From: SIG588 sp045599305
GTDB lineage: Bacteria; Bacillota; Clostridia; Oscillospirales; Acutalibacteraceae
Direction of reading: 5' to 3'
DNA: 51,714 bases
Assembly (NCBI GenBank): GCA_045599305.1
Contig: JAZRVU010000030.1
Span: forward strand, 1 to 51,714
Below are positions 1 to 8,363 of the stretch, piece after piece; the first letter of the stretch is position 1; every line of letters begins with the position of its first letter. The notes under the pieces are model-generated. The model searched no databases. It saw only the letters and a list, made by a program, of their open reading frames with translations, and was not told the origin of the DNA. Made by a program: the position numbers and the translations under genes.

Positions 1-42
1 GGAAGTTTGAAAGCTGATAGGGTTTAATACCCCCCTCAGGGG

Positions 43-79
43 GCGGGGTGTTGTCACCATCCCGCGGCTTTTTTGTTTT
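43..79 (+). terminator. Rho-independent terminator of an upstream gene
   Basis: GCGG/GGTG pairs with CACC/CCGC around a TTGT loop with a small bulge, followed by a run of T interrupted by one G (69-79). It lies 5' of the mraZ promoter and would end transcription of a gene lying outside the window. A second, shorter GC hairpin (31-43) precedes it. No complete gene is visible in bases 1-344. Confidence 0.7.
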
Positions 80-166
80 CACGGGAGAAAAGCGGGAGCC
101 CGGCGAAAAAATGGCCGAAAGGAAGAAATTACCCCAAAAAAGCCACAACTTTTTTCTAAAAAGGGG

Positions 167-195
167 TTGCATTTTTTGAAAAGAGTCAGTATAAT
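167..195 (+). promoter_or_regulatory. Sigma-A promoter of the dcw cluster
   Basis: TTGCAT (167-172) and TATAAT (190-195) are separated by exactly 17 bp. This near-consensus housekeeping promoter lies immediately upstream of the MraZ boxes and about 150 bp before the mraZ start. Confidence 0.85.
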
Positions 196-201
196 AGACT
201 C

Positions 202-248
202 AAGTGGGGGAAAGTGCACTCTTTTACCACAAAAGTGGTGAGCAGTGG
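202..248 (+). promoter_or_regulatory. Putative MraZ operator (GTGG boxes)
   Basis: Four direct repeats of the form AGTGG/AGTGC start at 202, 212, 233 and 243. The first two and the last two are exactly 10 bp apart, one helical turn. MraZ proteins are known to bind short G-rich direct repeats with about 10-bp period just downstream of their own promoter. Position and period fit autorepression of the cluster. Confidence 0.7.
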
Positions 249-344
249 TGATTTTTCAACGATTTCAACAGCTTTTCCACCGATCGGCCGTCACGGCCGG
301 TATCACACGGGATTTTGACTGTATCGGGAAAGGAGGGGGACAGG

Positions 345-773
345 ATGGCAGGCGGATATTACGGCCGGTATCAGCACACGGTAGATGCCAAGGGACGCGT
401 GTTCGTGCCGGTGAAGCTGCGCGACAAACTCGGCAGCAGTTTCATGGCGGCCGCCGTCATGGATCACTGCATCTCCCTCTATTCCAATGAGGAATGGGAC
501 AAGCTGATGGCGGGCATCAATGCCATGCCCATCTCCAAGGCACGCGATCTGCAGCGCCACCTCTCCTTAAACGCCATCGACGTGGAACTGGACGCGCAGG
601 GGCGCATCCTGCTGCCCCGGCATCTGGTGGCCTACGGCATGCTGGAAAAGGACGTGACCGTCATCGGTGCGGGCAACCATGCCGAGATCTGGAACACCGC
701 CCGTCTGGAGGAACGCGAGCGCACGCTGACAGACGAGGAACTGGAAGATAAATTCATTGAACTGGGATTCTGA
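345..773 (+). CDS. mraZ: Transcriptional regulator MraZ
   Basis: A 142-residue MraZ, the usual length, made of two SpoVT/AbrB-like halves. The hallmark DAKGRVFVP is in the first half and DAQGRILLP in the second. MraZ is a DNA-binding ring protein that regulates the dcw cluster from its own promoter. The start is ATG 345 because AGGAGGGGG (331-339) lies 5 bp before it; an upstream in-frame TTG (315) has no ribosome site. It is the first gene of the cluster and overlaps no other gene. Confidence 0.97.
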   Translation: MAGGYYGRYQHTVDAKGRVFVPVKLRDKLGSSFMAAAVMDHCISLYSNEEWDKLMAGINAMPISKARDLQRHLSLNAIDVELDAQGRILLPRHLVAYGMLEKDVTVIGAGNHAEIWNTARLEERERTLTDEELEDKFIELGF

Positions 774-792
774 TCCCGAGGGAGGGATAACG

Positions 793-1737
793 GTGCCGCA
801 GGAGGTCACGGGCTATCACCGGCCGGTACTGCTTGAGGAGACATTGGCGGCGCTGGATCCCCGACCGGACGGTATATATCTTGACGGCACGGCCGGCGGC
901 GGCGGACATTCCTTCGCCATCGCCTCCCGTCTCACCACCGGACGGCTGATCGCGCTCGACCGCGATCCCGACGCCGTGACCGCGGCTTCGGCACGGCTGG
1001 AAGGCCTGCCGGCCACGGTGGTGCAGTCCAACTTCACCGAAATGGGCAGTGTGCTCCACTCACTCGGGATCGGGGCGGTAGACGGGGTACTTTTGGATAT
1101 CGGCGTGTCCTCGCATCAGTTGGACACACCCCAGCGCGGCTTTTCCTATCATGCCGATGCCCCGCTGGATATGCGTATGAGTCAAAGCGGTACGACCGCG
1201 GCGGATCTGGTGAACACCCTTTCCGAAGCGGAACTGGCCCGCATCTTCTTTGAATACGGCGAGGAGAAATTCTCGCGCCCGATCGCACGGGCTGTGGTGA
1301 GAGAACGGCAAAAAGCCCCCATCCTCACCACGCTGCAACTGGCGGATATCATCCGCGATGCCGTTCCGGCCGCTGCGCGGCGGGACGGTCACCCGGCACG
1401 CCGGGTGTTTCAGGCACTGCGCATCGCCGTGAACGGCGAACTGGACTGCCTTTCAGCCGCATTGGACGCCGCCTTCGATTGCCTGACGGATGGCGGGCGG
1501 CTGGCAGTCATCACCTTCCACTCGCTGGAAGACCGCATCGTGAAGCAGCGGTTTGCCGCATGGCGGCAGGGCTGCATCTGCCCGCGGGAGTTTCCCGTGT
1601 GCCTGTGCGGGCGTACGCCCGCCGTCACGATGGTTGGCAAACCCACGGAGGCCTCCGCCGCCGAACTGGAGGAAAACCCCCGCAGCCGCAGCGCCAAACT
1701 GCGGTGTGTGCAGCGGGTGCACGCACGGTATGAATGA
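793..1737 (+). CDS. rsmH: 16S rRNA m4C1402 methyltransferase RsmH
   Basis: 314 residues. It transfers methyl from SAM to N4 of C1402 in the ribosomal decoding centre. The SAM-binding motif DGTAGGGGHS is at residues 31-40. DRDPDA, LLDIGVSSHQLD and the C-terminal FHSLEDRIVK are all typical of RsmH (formerly MraW). The start is taken as GTG 793, which has GGAGGG 6 bp upstream. A longer in-frame TTG start at 757 would overlap mraZ and has no ribosome site. It is the second dcw gene, in its usual place after mraZ. Confidence 0.96.
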   Translation: MPQEVTGYHRPVLLEETLAALDPRPDGIYLDGTAGGGGHSFAIASRLTTGRLIALDRDPDAVTAASARLEGLPATVVQSNFTEMGSVLHSLGIGAVDGVLLDIGVSSHQLDTPQRGFSYHADAPLDMRMSQSGTTAADLVNTLSEAELARIFFEYGEEKFSRPIARAVVRERQKAPILTTLQLADIIRDAVPAAARRDGHPARRVFQALRIAVNGELDCLSAALDAAFDCLTDGGRLAVITFHSLEDRIVKQRFAAWRQGCICPREFPVCLCGRTPAVTMVGKPTEASAAELEENPRSRSAKLRCVQRVHARYE

Positions 1738-1763
1738 CCAAAAAAGAAAGGACGGGATGACGC

Positions 1764-2276
1764 ATGGCGATGCAGACGCCGGTACACGGCAGCGAGGCCT
1801 ATGATCTGTCGCTGTTTGAAGAGCATCCCGCCCGTTCGCTGAAGGTCGTCAAGCCGAGCAAAAAAGAGCAAAAAGAACAGCGCCGCCGTCAGCGCAGACA
1901 GTCGGTGCTGAACGTGGCCGTGACCATGCTGGTGGTCACCGCCGTCTGCGCGGTGGTGGGATTGCTCATCTTCAACCGCGTGAAGATCACCGAGATCAAC
2001 GATCAGATCATTCATCAGCAGGAGGAACTGGAGATCCTCGAAAGCGAGACGATCCGGCTCTCCAACGAACTGGCAGCACAGACCTCGGCAGAGCAGGTGG
2101 ATGCCTATGCCGCGGCCAACGGGATGCAGAAGATCGATTCGTATCAGCTGCAGTATATCACCGTGGACGCGGGCGACAAACTGGAAATGGCGAACAGCGG
2201 CGAGCAGGGCTTCTTTGAGTCCATCGCCGCCGGGATCACGGATTTCTTCCATTGGGTGGCATACCTGTTTGAATAA
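1764..2276 (+). CDS. ftsL: Cell division protein FtsL (DivIC/FtsL family)
   Basis: 170 residues: a highly basic cytoplasmic tail (about 31-46), one membrane segment (about 49-70) and a predicted coiled coil (about 73-108). That is the bitopic layout of FtsL, which joins FtsQ/DivIB and DivIC in the divisome and activates the septal synthase pair FtsW-FtsI. Sequence identity in this family is low, so the assignment rests mainly on topology and position between rsmH and the PBP. It is longer than a typical FtsL (about 100-120 residues); the extra C-terminal part ends in an aromatic, amphipathic stretch. Confidence 0.85.
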   Translation: MAMQTPVHGSEAYDLSLFEEHPARSLKVVKPSKKEQKEQRRRQRRQSVLNVAVTMLVVTAVCAVVGLLIFNRVKITEINDQIIHQQEELEILESETIRLSNELAAQTSAEQVDAYAAANGMQKIDSYQLQYITVDAGDKLEMANSGEQGFFESIAAGITDFFHWVAYLFE

Positions 2277-2330
2277 AATAATATTGTATCGTATGAGGCC
2301 GGGAACTCTGCGAAACAGACAAGATCATGC

Positions 2331-2365
2331 CGAGAGTTGAGATGTCACACCTCAACTCTCGTTTT
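2331..2365 (+). promoter_or_regulatory. Perfect 11-bp hairpin between ftsL and ftsI (possible attenuator)
   Basis: CGAGAGTTGAG (2331-2341) and CTCAACTCTCG (2351-2361) form an uninterrupted stem with a 9-base loop, followed by TTTT. It lies inside the dcw transcript in the 125-bp gap between ftsL and ftsI. AACTCT at 2304-2309 is complementary to the left arm and could form a competing pairing. The short T run suggests partial termination or attenuation at most. Confidence 0.55.
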
Positions 2366-2401
2366 GCACCTATCGACCGAAACCGGAAAGGGGCGGCACA
2401 C

Positions 2402-4651
2402 ATGGCCAAGACCACACAGGCGACAACAAGTACCCACGCACCGAGCCGTGGGATGAAATGGCGCGCCATCGCGGTGCTGCTGTTCATTGTGCTTCTGGCG
2501 TTCGGCGGGGTGATCGCTCAGCTGTTCGGCCTGCAGGTGCGGCAGGGAGACGAACTGCAGCAGAAGGCGGTGGCGCAGCAGCTCAGCGACACCATCACCT
2601 CACCAAACCGCGGCACCATTTTCGACAGCGGCATGAACAAGATGGCGGAATCGCAGCTGGTGTGGACGGTCATCATGTCCCCCGCCGCCATTCCCGACGA
2701 TGCCGCCCGTGTGAAGATCGCGGACGAGGTCTCGGCGCTGCTGGAGATCGACCGCGAGGCGCTGTTCACCAAAACGCAGAAGACCTATTCCCAGTTTGAA
2801 TATGTGAAAAAGAAGATCGACCGCGCCAAGGTGGAGGAACTGGTGGCGTGGGTCTCCGAAAACCGGATGGGCGGCGTGTTCCGCGTCATCACCGACTATA
2901 AGCGGGTGTATCCGTACGGCTCGCTGGCCTCCACCGTGCTCGGTTTCACCGGCACCGAGGGCAGCGGCCTTTACGGACTGGAGGCGCAGTATGAGAGCGT
3001 GCTGGCCGGCGAGGCCGGGCGCGTGATCACCACCCAGAACGGCTGGGGCGAGGAGATGCCCAACACCTTAAGTTACGAAAAGACCATCGACGCCAAGGAC
3101 GGCAACGATCTGGTGCTGACCATCGACCAGACGGTGCAGCACTATGCCGAAAAGTATCTCGAAGAGGCGGTGACCTCCACCGGCTGCACCAACCGCGGAC
3201 TGGCGGTGGTGATGGAGGTGAAGACCGGCGCCATCAAGGCGCTGGCGGTCAAGGGTGACTATAACCCCAACGAGCCCTTCACCCTTGTCGACGCGGATGC
3301 CGAAGCGCAGATCGCGGAGCTTTCCGGCGACGAGGCCTCCTCGGCGCTGACCGCCGCGCTGCAGAAGCAGTGGACGAACAAGGTGGTCTATGACTTCTAT
3401 GAGCCCGGCTCGGTCTTCAAGGTGTTCACTTCCTGCATGGGCATCGAGGAGGGCGTGGTGGACGAAAGCTCCACCTTTTATTGCAGCGGTGCCTTAAAGC
3501 TGCCGGGCGTGCAGGCGATGCACTGCCATGTGCGCAGCGGCCACGGCACCCAGACCTTCGCGCAGGCCATCTCCAACTCCTGCAACCCGGCGTTCATGAC
3601 ATTGGGTCTGCGGATCGGTGCGGCCAATTTCTTCAAATATTTCGTGGGCTTCGGCTTCACCGAACTCACCGGCATCGATATGCTGGGCGAGTCCCGCGTG
3701 ACCCGGGCACTTTACTATGACGACACCATGAGCGACGTGTCGCTGGCGACCAACTCCATCGGGCAGACCTTCAAGATCACCCCCATTCAGATGATCACCG
3801 CGATCTCGGCCGTGGCCAACGGCGGCAAGCTGATGCAGCCCTATGTGGTGGCGCAGCAGCTCGACGGCGCGGGCAACGTGGTGGCGGCCACCACGCCCAC
3901 CGTGAAACGGCAGGTCGTGTCGGCAGACACCGCTCAGCGGGTGGGTGCCATGCTGGCGGCCGCTGTCAACGGCGGCGGTTCCAAAAACGCCTATGTCGCG
4001 GGGTACCGCGTGGCCGGCAAGACCGGCACCGCCGATAAGACCGAGGGCGGCGGCAACGTGTGGGCCTCCTTTGCCGGTTTTGCACCGGCGGACGACCCCG
4101 AGGTGGCCATTCTGGTCATTCTTGATGAGCCGCAGAGCGCGGTGCGCTACGGCGGCACCGTGTCGGCACCGGTGGCACAGAAGATACTGGCCGATACCCT
4201 GCCCTATCTCGGGATCGAGCCGGTCTACACCGATGCCGAGATCTCCCGCATGAACAGTGTGACCCCCTCGGTGGTGGGCAAGGACGTGGCCACCGCCAGC
4301 ACGCTGGTGAAGGGACAGGGACTGGAATACTACGTCGTGGGACAGGGCAAAACGGTGCTGCGGCAGATGCCGGAGGCCGGTACCACCATCCCGCAGGGCG
4401 GGCAGGTGGTGCTCTACACCGACGACACCAATTCCGATCAGACGGTCACGGTGCCGAATTTCGTGGGCATGACGTTGACACAGGCCAACCGCGCCGCCTC
4501 CTCGGCCGGGGTGAACATCCTCATCACCGGCCTGGTCACCGGCGCGACGGGCGACCCCACGGTCTCCACGCAGAGCGTGGCGGCGGGCGAAAAGATCTCC
4601 CGCGCCACGGTGGTGACGGTCAACTTCATCTATCCCGACAACATTGCCTAA
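2402..4651 (+). CDS. ftsI: Division-specific penicillin-binding protein with two PASTA domains
   Basis: 749-residue class B PBP that cross-links septal peptidoglycan. It has an N-terminal membrane anchor (about 20-43), a PBP dimer domain, and a transpeptidase domain with catalytic SVFK (Ser337), SCN (393-395) and KTGT (540-543). Two C-terminal PASTA domains (about 619-675 and 681-745) make it resemble PBP2B of Bacillus rather than SpoVD, which has one. The start is ATG 2402, with GGAAAGGGG 8 bp upstream. An in-frame ATG at 2327 would begin inside the preceding hairpin region and has no ribosome site. Confidence 0.95.
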   Translation: MAKTTQATTSTHAPSRGMKWRAIAVLLFIVLLAFGGVIAQLFGLQVRQGDELQQKAVAQQLSDTITSPNRGTIFDSGMNKMAESQLVWTVIMSPAAIPDDAARVKIADEVSALLEIDREALFTKTQKTYSQFEYVKKKIDRAKVEELVAWVSENRMGGVFRVITDYKRVYPYGSLASTVLGFTGTEGSGLYGLEAQYESVLAGEAGRVITTQNGWGEEMPNTLSYEKTIDAKDGNDLVLTIDQTVQHYAEKYLEEAVTSTGCTNRGLAVVMEVKTGAIKALAVKGDYNPNEPFTLVDADAEAQIAELSGDEASSALTAALQKQWTNKVVYDFYEPGSVFKVFTSCMGIEEGVVDESSTFYCSGALKLPGVQAMHCHVRSGHGTQTFAQAISNSCNPAFMTLGLRIGAANFFKYFVGFGFTELTGIDMLGESRVTRALYYDDTMSDVSLATNSIGQTFKITPIQMITAISAVANGGKLMQPYVVAQQLDGAGNVVAATTPTVKRQVVSADTAQRVGAMLAAAVNGGGSKNAYVAGYRVAGKTGTADKTEGGGNVWASFAGFAPADDPEVAILVILDEPQSAVRYGGTVSAPVAQKILADTLPYLGIEPVYTDAEISRMNSVTPSVVGKDVATASTLVKGQGLEYYVVGQGKTVLRQMPEAGTTIPQGGQVVLYTDDTNSDQTVTVPNFVGMTLTQANRAASSAGVNILITGLVTGATGDPTVSTQSVAAGEKISRATVVTVNFIYPDNIA

Positions 4652-4673
4652 AGGCGAGGAGAGGACGGTTAAA

Positions 4674-6101
4674 ATGCGGCTTTCAGCATTACTGGATATG
4701 GCGCTGCCCGTGGCCGACCGGGAGATCACCGGCATCTGCTGTGATTCGCGGCGGGTAGAACCGGGCACGGCGTTCGTGTGCATCCGCGGCACGGCGCAGG
4801 ACGGCCATGTCTATGCGGCCGACGCGCTGCAAAAGGGCGCGGCGGTGGTCATCACCGAACAGCCGCAGGGGCTGGCCGACGAGGTGACCGTCCCCTCCAC
4901 GCGGCTTTTGTGGGCGCAGATGTGCCGCCGCTGGTTCGGCGAACCGGCCAAGCGGCTGCGCCTCATCGGCGTCACCGGCACCAACGGCAAAACGACGGTG
5001 ACCTTCCTGCTCAAATCCGTGCTGGAGAGTTTGGGCGAAAAGGTGGGGCTGATCGGCACCATCCAGAACATGATCGGCGAGCGGGTGCTCCCCTCCGGTC
5101 ACACCACGCCCGATCCTTACGATCTGCAGAGCATGCTGGCCATGATGGCGGACGAGGGCTGCGGCTGGGCGGTGATGGAGGTCTCCTCCCACGCGCTCAG
5201 TCAGGACCGCGTGGAGGGGCTGCTGTTCGATGCGGCCGTCTTCACCAACCTCACGCAGGATCATCTTGATTATCACGGCACCATGGAAGCGTATATGGAG
5301 GCCAAAAAACGCCTGTTCTCGCAGGCGAAGCAGGGGCTCATGAACGCGGACGATCCGTGGACACCGCGGATGGCCGAGGGGCTCACCTGCCCCGTGGCCG
5401 GCTTTTCGGTGGAGGGCGCGGCCGATTTCACGGCCACCGCGCTTTCTCCCCGGCCGGACGGCACCGATTTCATCCTGTCGGCGGGCGGTATGAGCGTGCC
5501 GGTGCATTTCGGCATTCCCGGGCGGTTTTCGGTCTATAACGCGCTGGCGGCGGCCGCCTGCCTCATCTCACTGGGCTTTTCAGCCGAAAAAGTGGCTGCC
5601 GGTCTCTCGGCGGCGCACGGCGTGAAGGGCCGTGCCGAGATCGTGCCCTGCGGCCGCGATTTCACCGTCGTGATCGACTATGCACACACCCCGGACGGCC
5701 TGCAGAACATCTGCGGCACGCTGAAAGCCTGCTGCCCCGGCCGGCTGATCACGGTGTTCGGCTGCGGCGGCGACCGCGATCGCACCAAGCGCCCGAAAAT
5801 GGGAAGGATCGCGGCACAGCTTTCGGATATGCTGGTGGTGACCTCGGACAATCCGCGTTCGGAGGAGCCGATGAGCATTATCGAGGAAATTCTGGCGGGC
5901 GTGCGGGAAGAGCACACTCCCTATGCGGTGGTGGAAAACCGCTCAGGGGCGATCCGCCGCGCTCTTACGGAAGCCAAAGCGGGCGATACGGTGCTGCTCG
6001 CGGGCAAGGGACATGAGACGTATCAGGTGCTGGCCGACGGCGTGACCCATCTGGACGAGCGGGAGGTCGTGGCCGAGGTGTTAAAGGAGATGGCGGTATG
6101 A
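4674..6101 (+). CDS. murE: UDP-MurNAc-tripeptide synthetase MurE
   Basis: 475 residues. It adds the third amino acid to UDP-MurNAc-L-Ala-D-Glu in the cytoplasm. The ATP loop GVTGTNGKTT is at 99-108. The substrate-specificity motif DNPR (about 392-395, in DNPRSEEP) is the version associated with meso-diaminopimelate rather than lysine, so the wall is probably DAP type. ATG 4674 follows GAGGAGAGGA and is preferred over an in-frame TTG at 4644 that overlaps ftsI. The stop overlaps the mraY start by 4 bp (ATGA), so the two are translationally coupled. Confidence 0.95.
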   Translation: MRLSALLDMALPVADREITGICCDSRRVEPGTAFVCIRGTAQDGHVYAADALQKGAAVVITEQPQGLADEVTVPSTRLLWAQMCRRWFGEPAKRLRLIGVTGTNGKTTVTFLLKSVLESLGEKVGLIGTIQNMIGERVLPSGHTTPDPYDLQSMLAMMADEGCGWAVMEVSSHALSQDRVEGLLFDAAVFTNLTQDHLDYHGTMEAYMEAKKRLFSQAKQGLMNADDPWTPRMAEGLTCPVAGFSVEGAADFTATALSPRPDGTDFILSAGGMSVPVHFGIPGRFSVYNALAAAACLISLGFSAEKVAAGLSAAHGVKGRAEIVPCGRDFTVVIDYAHTPDGLQNICGTLKACCPGRLITVFGCGGDRDRTKRPKMGRIAAQLSDMLVVTSDNPRSEEPMSIIEEILAGVREEHTPYAVVENRSGAIRRALTEAKAGDTVLLAGKGHETYQVLADGVTHLDEREVVAEVLKEMAV

Positions 6102-7120
6102 GTATATGGATCGTGATGGCGGCAACGGCGCTGATCGCCTTTGCCGTGAGCGCGCTGGCCGGCCGCGGGCTGGTGCCGTGGCTGCACAAACTCAAATTCG
6201 GGCAGACTATCCGCGAAGAGGGGCCGAAGTGGCATCAGAAGAAGCAGGGCACGCCCACCATGGGCGGCATGATCTTCCTGCTGGGTCTGCTGGCGGGTCT
6301 GCTGGTCGCGGTGCCGGTGTGCGGGCTGTGGCTGGGCGACCGGTATCCGACGCTCGGCCTGTTCACCACCAATGCGGCGATCACCCGCTTTGCGGCGGGC
6401 TTGCTGCTCATCCTCGGCTGTGCGGCCATCGGCTTTGCCGATGACTATATCAAGGTGGTCAAAAAACGCAATCTCGGCCTCACCGGCGTGCAGAAACTGG
6501 TGCTGCAGATCCTGGTGGCGGCGTGCTACATCACCTCCCTGTATCTGTGCGGGGATCACGTGGTGGATATCCCCTTTGCGGGCAGTGTGGAGTTCGGCTG
6601 GTGGTTTTTCCCCTTCGGCATCTTCATCGTGGTGGGGGCGACCAACGCCGTCAACCTCACCGACGGCATCGACGGCCTGTGCGGCTCGGTCAGTTTGCTG
6701 GCGCTGCTGCCGTTTCTGGTGCTGGCGGGTCTGCACGGGCAGCCCGCGCAGGGGCTGACGGCCGCGGCACTGGCCGGTGGTATCCTGGGCTTTTTGGTGT
6801 GGAATCTGCACCCGGCACGGGTGTTCATGGGCGACCTCGGCTCGCTTTCGCTGGGCGGGGCGCTGTGCGCGCTGGCATTCGGTGTGCGCCGTCCGCTGCT
6901 GCTCATCCTCGTCGGGATCGTGTATATCGCGGAGACGCTTTCGGTGATTTTGCAGGTGGGGTATTTCAAGCTGACCCACGGCAAGCGCCTTTTCAAAATG
7001 AGTCCGATCCATCATCACTTTGAGATGTGCGGATGGTCGGAAAACACTATCGTGGCCGTCTTTTCGGCGGTGACGCTGCTCGGCTGCATCGGTGCGCTGC
7101 TGCTGGAGATGTTCGCCTGA
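6098..7120 (+). CDS. mraY: Phospho-MurNAc-pentapeptide transferase MraY
   Basis: 340-residue polytopic membrane enzyme that makes lipid I from UDP-MurNAc-pentapeptide and undecaprenyl phosphate. Family signatures are visible: GTPTMGG near the N-terminus, FADDYIK with the catalytic Asp pair, NLTDGIDGL, and the terminal HHHFE. The start overlaps the murE stop and AAAGGAGA lies inside the end of murE. murF, which usually sits next to murE and would make the pentapeptide substrate, is absent here. Confidence 0.97.
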   Translation: MSIWIVMAATALIAFAVSALAGRGLVPWLHKLKFGQTIREEGPKWHQKKQGTPTMGGMIFLLGLLAGLLVAVPVCGLWLGDRYPTLGLFTTNAAITRFAAGLLLILGCAAIGFADDYIKVVKKRNLGLTGVQKLVLQILVAACYITSLYLCGDHVVDIPFAGSVEFGWWFFPFGIFIVVGATNAVNLTDGIDGLCGSVSLLALLPFLVLAGLHGQPAQGLTAAALAGGILGFLVWNLHPARVFMGDLGSLSLGGALCALAFGVRRPLLLILVGIVYIAETLSVILQVGYFKLTHGKRLFKMSPIHHHFEMCGWSENTIVAVFSAVTLLGCIGALLLEMFA

Positions 7121-7171
7121 CGGCGCATATTCCGGCGGTCTGCGGCACACGCTTGTGAGGAGGTGACAGAT

Positions 7172-8347
7172 ATGGCAGCGGCAACATCCGGCGCGGCAGG
7201 TGGGGCGAAGCCCAAACGGGAACGGCTGATCTCGGTCGGCAGTTTTGATATGCCGTTTTTGATCCTGCTGCTTTTGATCCTTTCGGTCGGTCTGATCTGT
7301 ATGTTTTCGGCCAGTTTCGTCTACGCCTATTATAACGACGGCGACAGCTACTTCTATATCAAAAAGCAGATCATCTTTGCGCTCATCGGTGTGGCGGCCA
7401 TGCTGATCTGCTCCTGCATCGACTACCATTTCTGGCACAAGATGGCGCTGCCGCTGATGGCGGTATCGCTCATTCTGCTCGTCATTGTGCTGATTTTGCC
7501 CACGCAGAGCGGCATTAACCGGTGGATCCGTCTGCCCGGCATCGGGCAGTTCCAGCCGTCGGAGGTGGCGAAATTCTCCCTGATCGTGCTGTTCGCCCAC
7601 CTCATCTCCATCAATTATGACCGCATGAAAAAGTTCACGGTGGGCTTTTTGCCCTTCATCGTCATTCTGGGCGTGACCTGCGGGCTGGTCGTGATCGAGC
7701 CGCACCTGTCGGGCACCATTCTGCTGCTTGCCATCGGGCTGGTGATGATGTTCGTGGGCGGCACCCGCCCGATCTATCTTGTCGGGCTGGTCGTGCTGGG
7801 CGTGGCCGCGGTGCTGTTCATGGTGCTGAAACTCGGGTATGAGTATGACCGTGTGCAGGTGTGGCTGCACCCCTTTGAAAGCTATGCCGGCGATATGCGC
7901 GACCAGGCGTGGCAGACGGTGCAGTCGCTCTACGCGATCGGCTCCGGCGGCCTGCTCGGGCAGGGGCTGGGCAATTCGCGGCAGAAGCATCTGTTCCTGC
8001 CCGAGCCGCAGAACGATTTCGTGTTTGCGGTGGTGTGCGAGGAACTGGGCTTCGTGGGCGCCGTCATCATCATCCTGCTGTTTGCGGCGCTCATCTGGCG
8101 CGGCTTCACCATCGGCATGAAGGCGAAGGACAAATTCGGCTCCATGCTCGCCATCGGCCTCACGGCGCAGATCGGTCTGCAGGTGGCGCTCAATCTGGCG
8201 GTGGTCTCCAATGTGGTGCCCAACACCGGCATCAGCCTGCCCTTCTTCAGTTACGGCGGCACGTCGCTGGTCATGCTGCTGGGGCAGATGGGCATTGTGC
8301 TTTCGGTCTCCCGCGGGCGCTCACGCCTGCCGGACGGCCGTGTCTGA
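7172..8347 (+). CDS. ftsW: Septal peptidoglycan polymerase FtsW (SEDS family)
   Basis: 391 residues with about ten hydrophobic segments. SEDS proteins are lipid II glycosyltransferases that work with a class B PBP, here most likely the ftsI product. The motif PEPQNDFVFAVVCEELGFVG is the typical SEDS signature. Position in the cluster favours FtsW over the elongation paralogue RodA. ATG 7172 follows AGGAGGTG by 6 bp; the upstream in-frame GTG (7163) lies inside that ribosome site. Confidence 0.93.
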   Translation: MAAATSGAAGGAKPKRERLISVGSFDMPFLILLLLILSVGLICMFSASFVYAYYNDGDSYFYIKKQIIFALIGVAAMLICSCIDYHFWHKMALPLMAVSLILLVIVLILPTQSGINRWIRLPGIGQFQPSEVAKFSLIVLFAHLISINYDRMKKFTVGFLPFIVILGVTCGLVVIEPHLSGTILLLAIGLVMMFVGGTRPIYLVGLVVLGVAAVLFMVLKLGYEYDRVQVWLHPFESYAGDMRDQAWQTVQSLYAIGSGGLLGQGLGNSRQKHLFLPEPQNDFVFAVVCEELGFVGAVIIILLFAALIWRGFTIGMKAKDKFGSMLAIGLTAQIGLQVALNLAVVSNVVPNTGISLPFFSYGGTSLVMLLGQMGIVLSVSRGRSRLPDGRV

Positions 8348-8363
8348 ACGGAGGAAAACAAGT

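Noticed and set aside
2327..2401. Longer start of the PBP gene at ATG 2327
   Set aside because: No ribosome site; the extra 25 residues are encoded by the hairpin region, whereas ATG 2402 has a good site and is followed at once by a normal anchor sequence.
6023..7990. 655-codon - strand open frame over mraY and ftsW
   Set aside because: His/Gln/Arg-rich shadow of two well-identified membrane proteins, without start signals.
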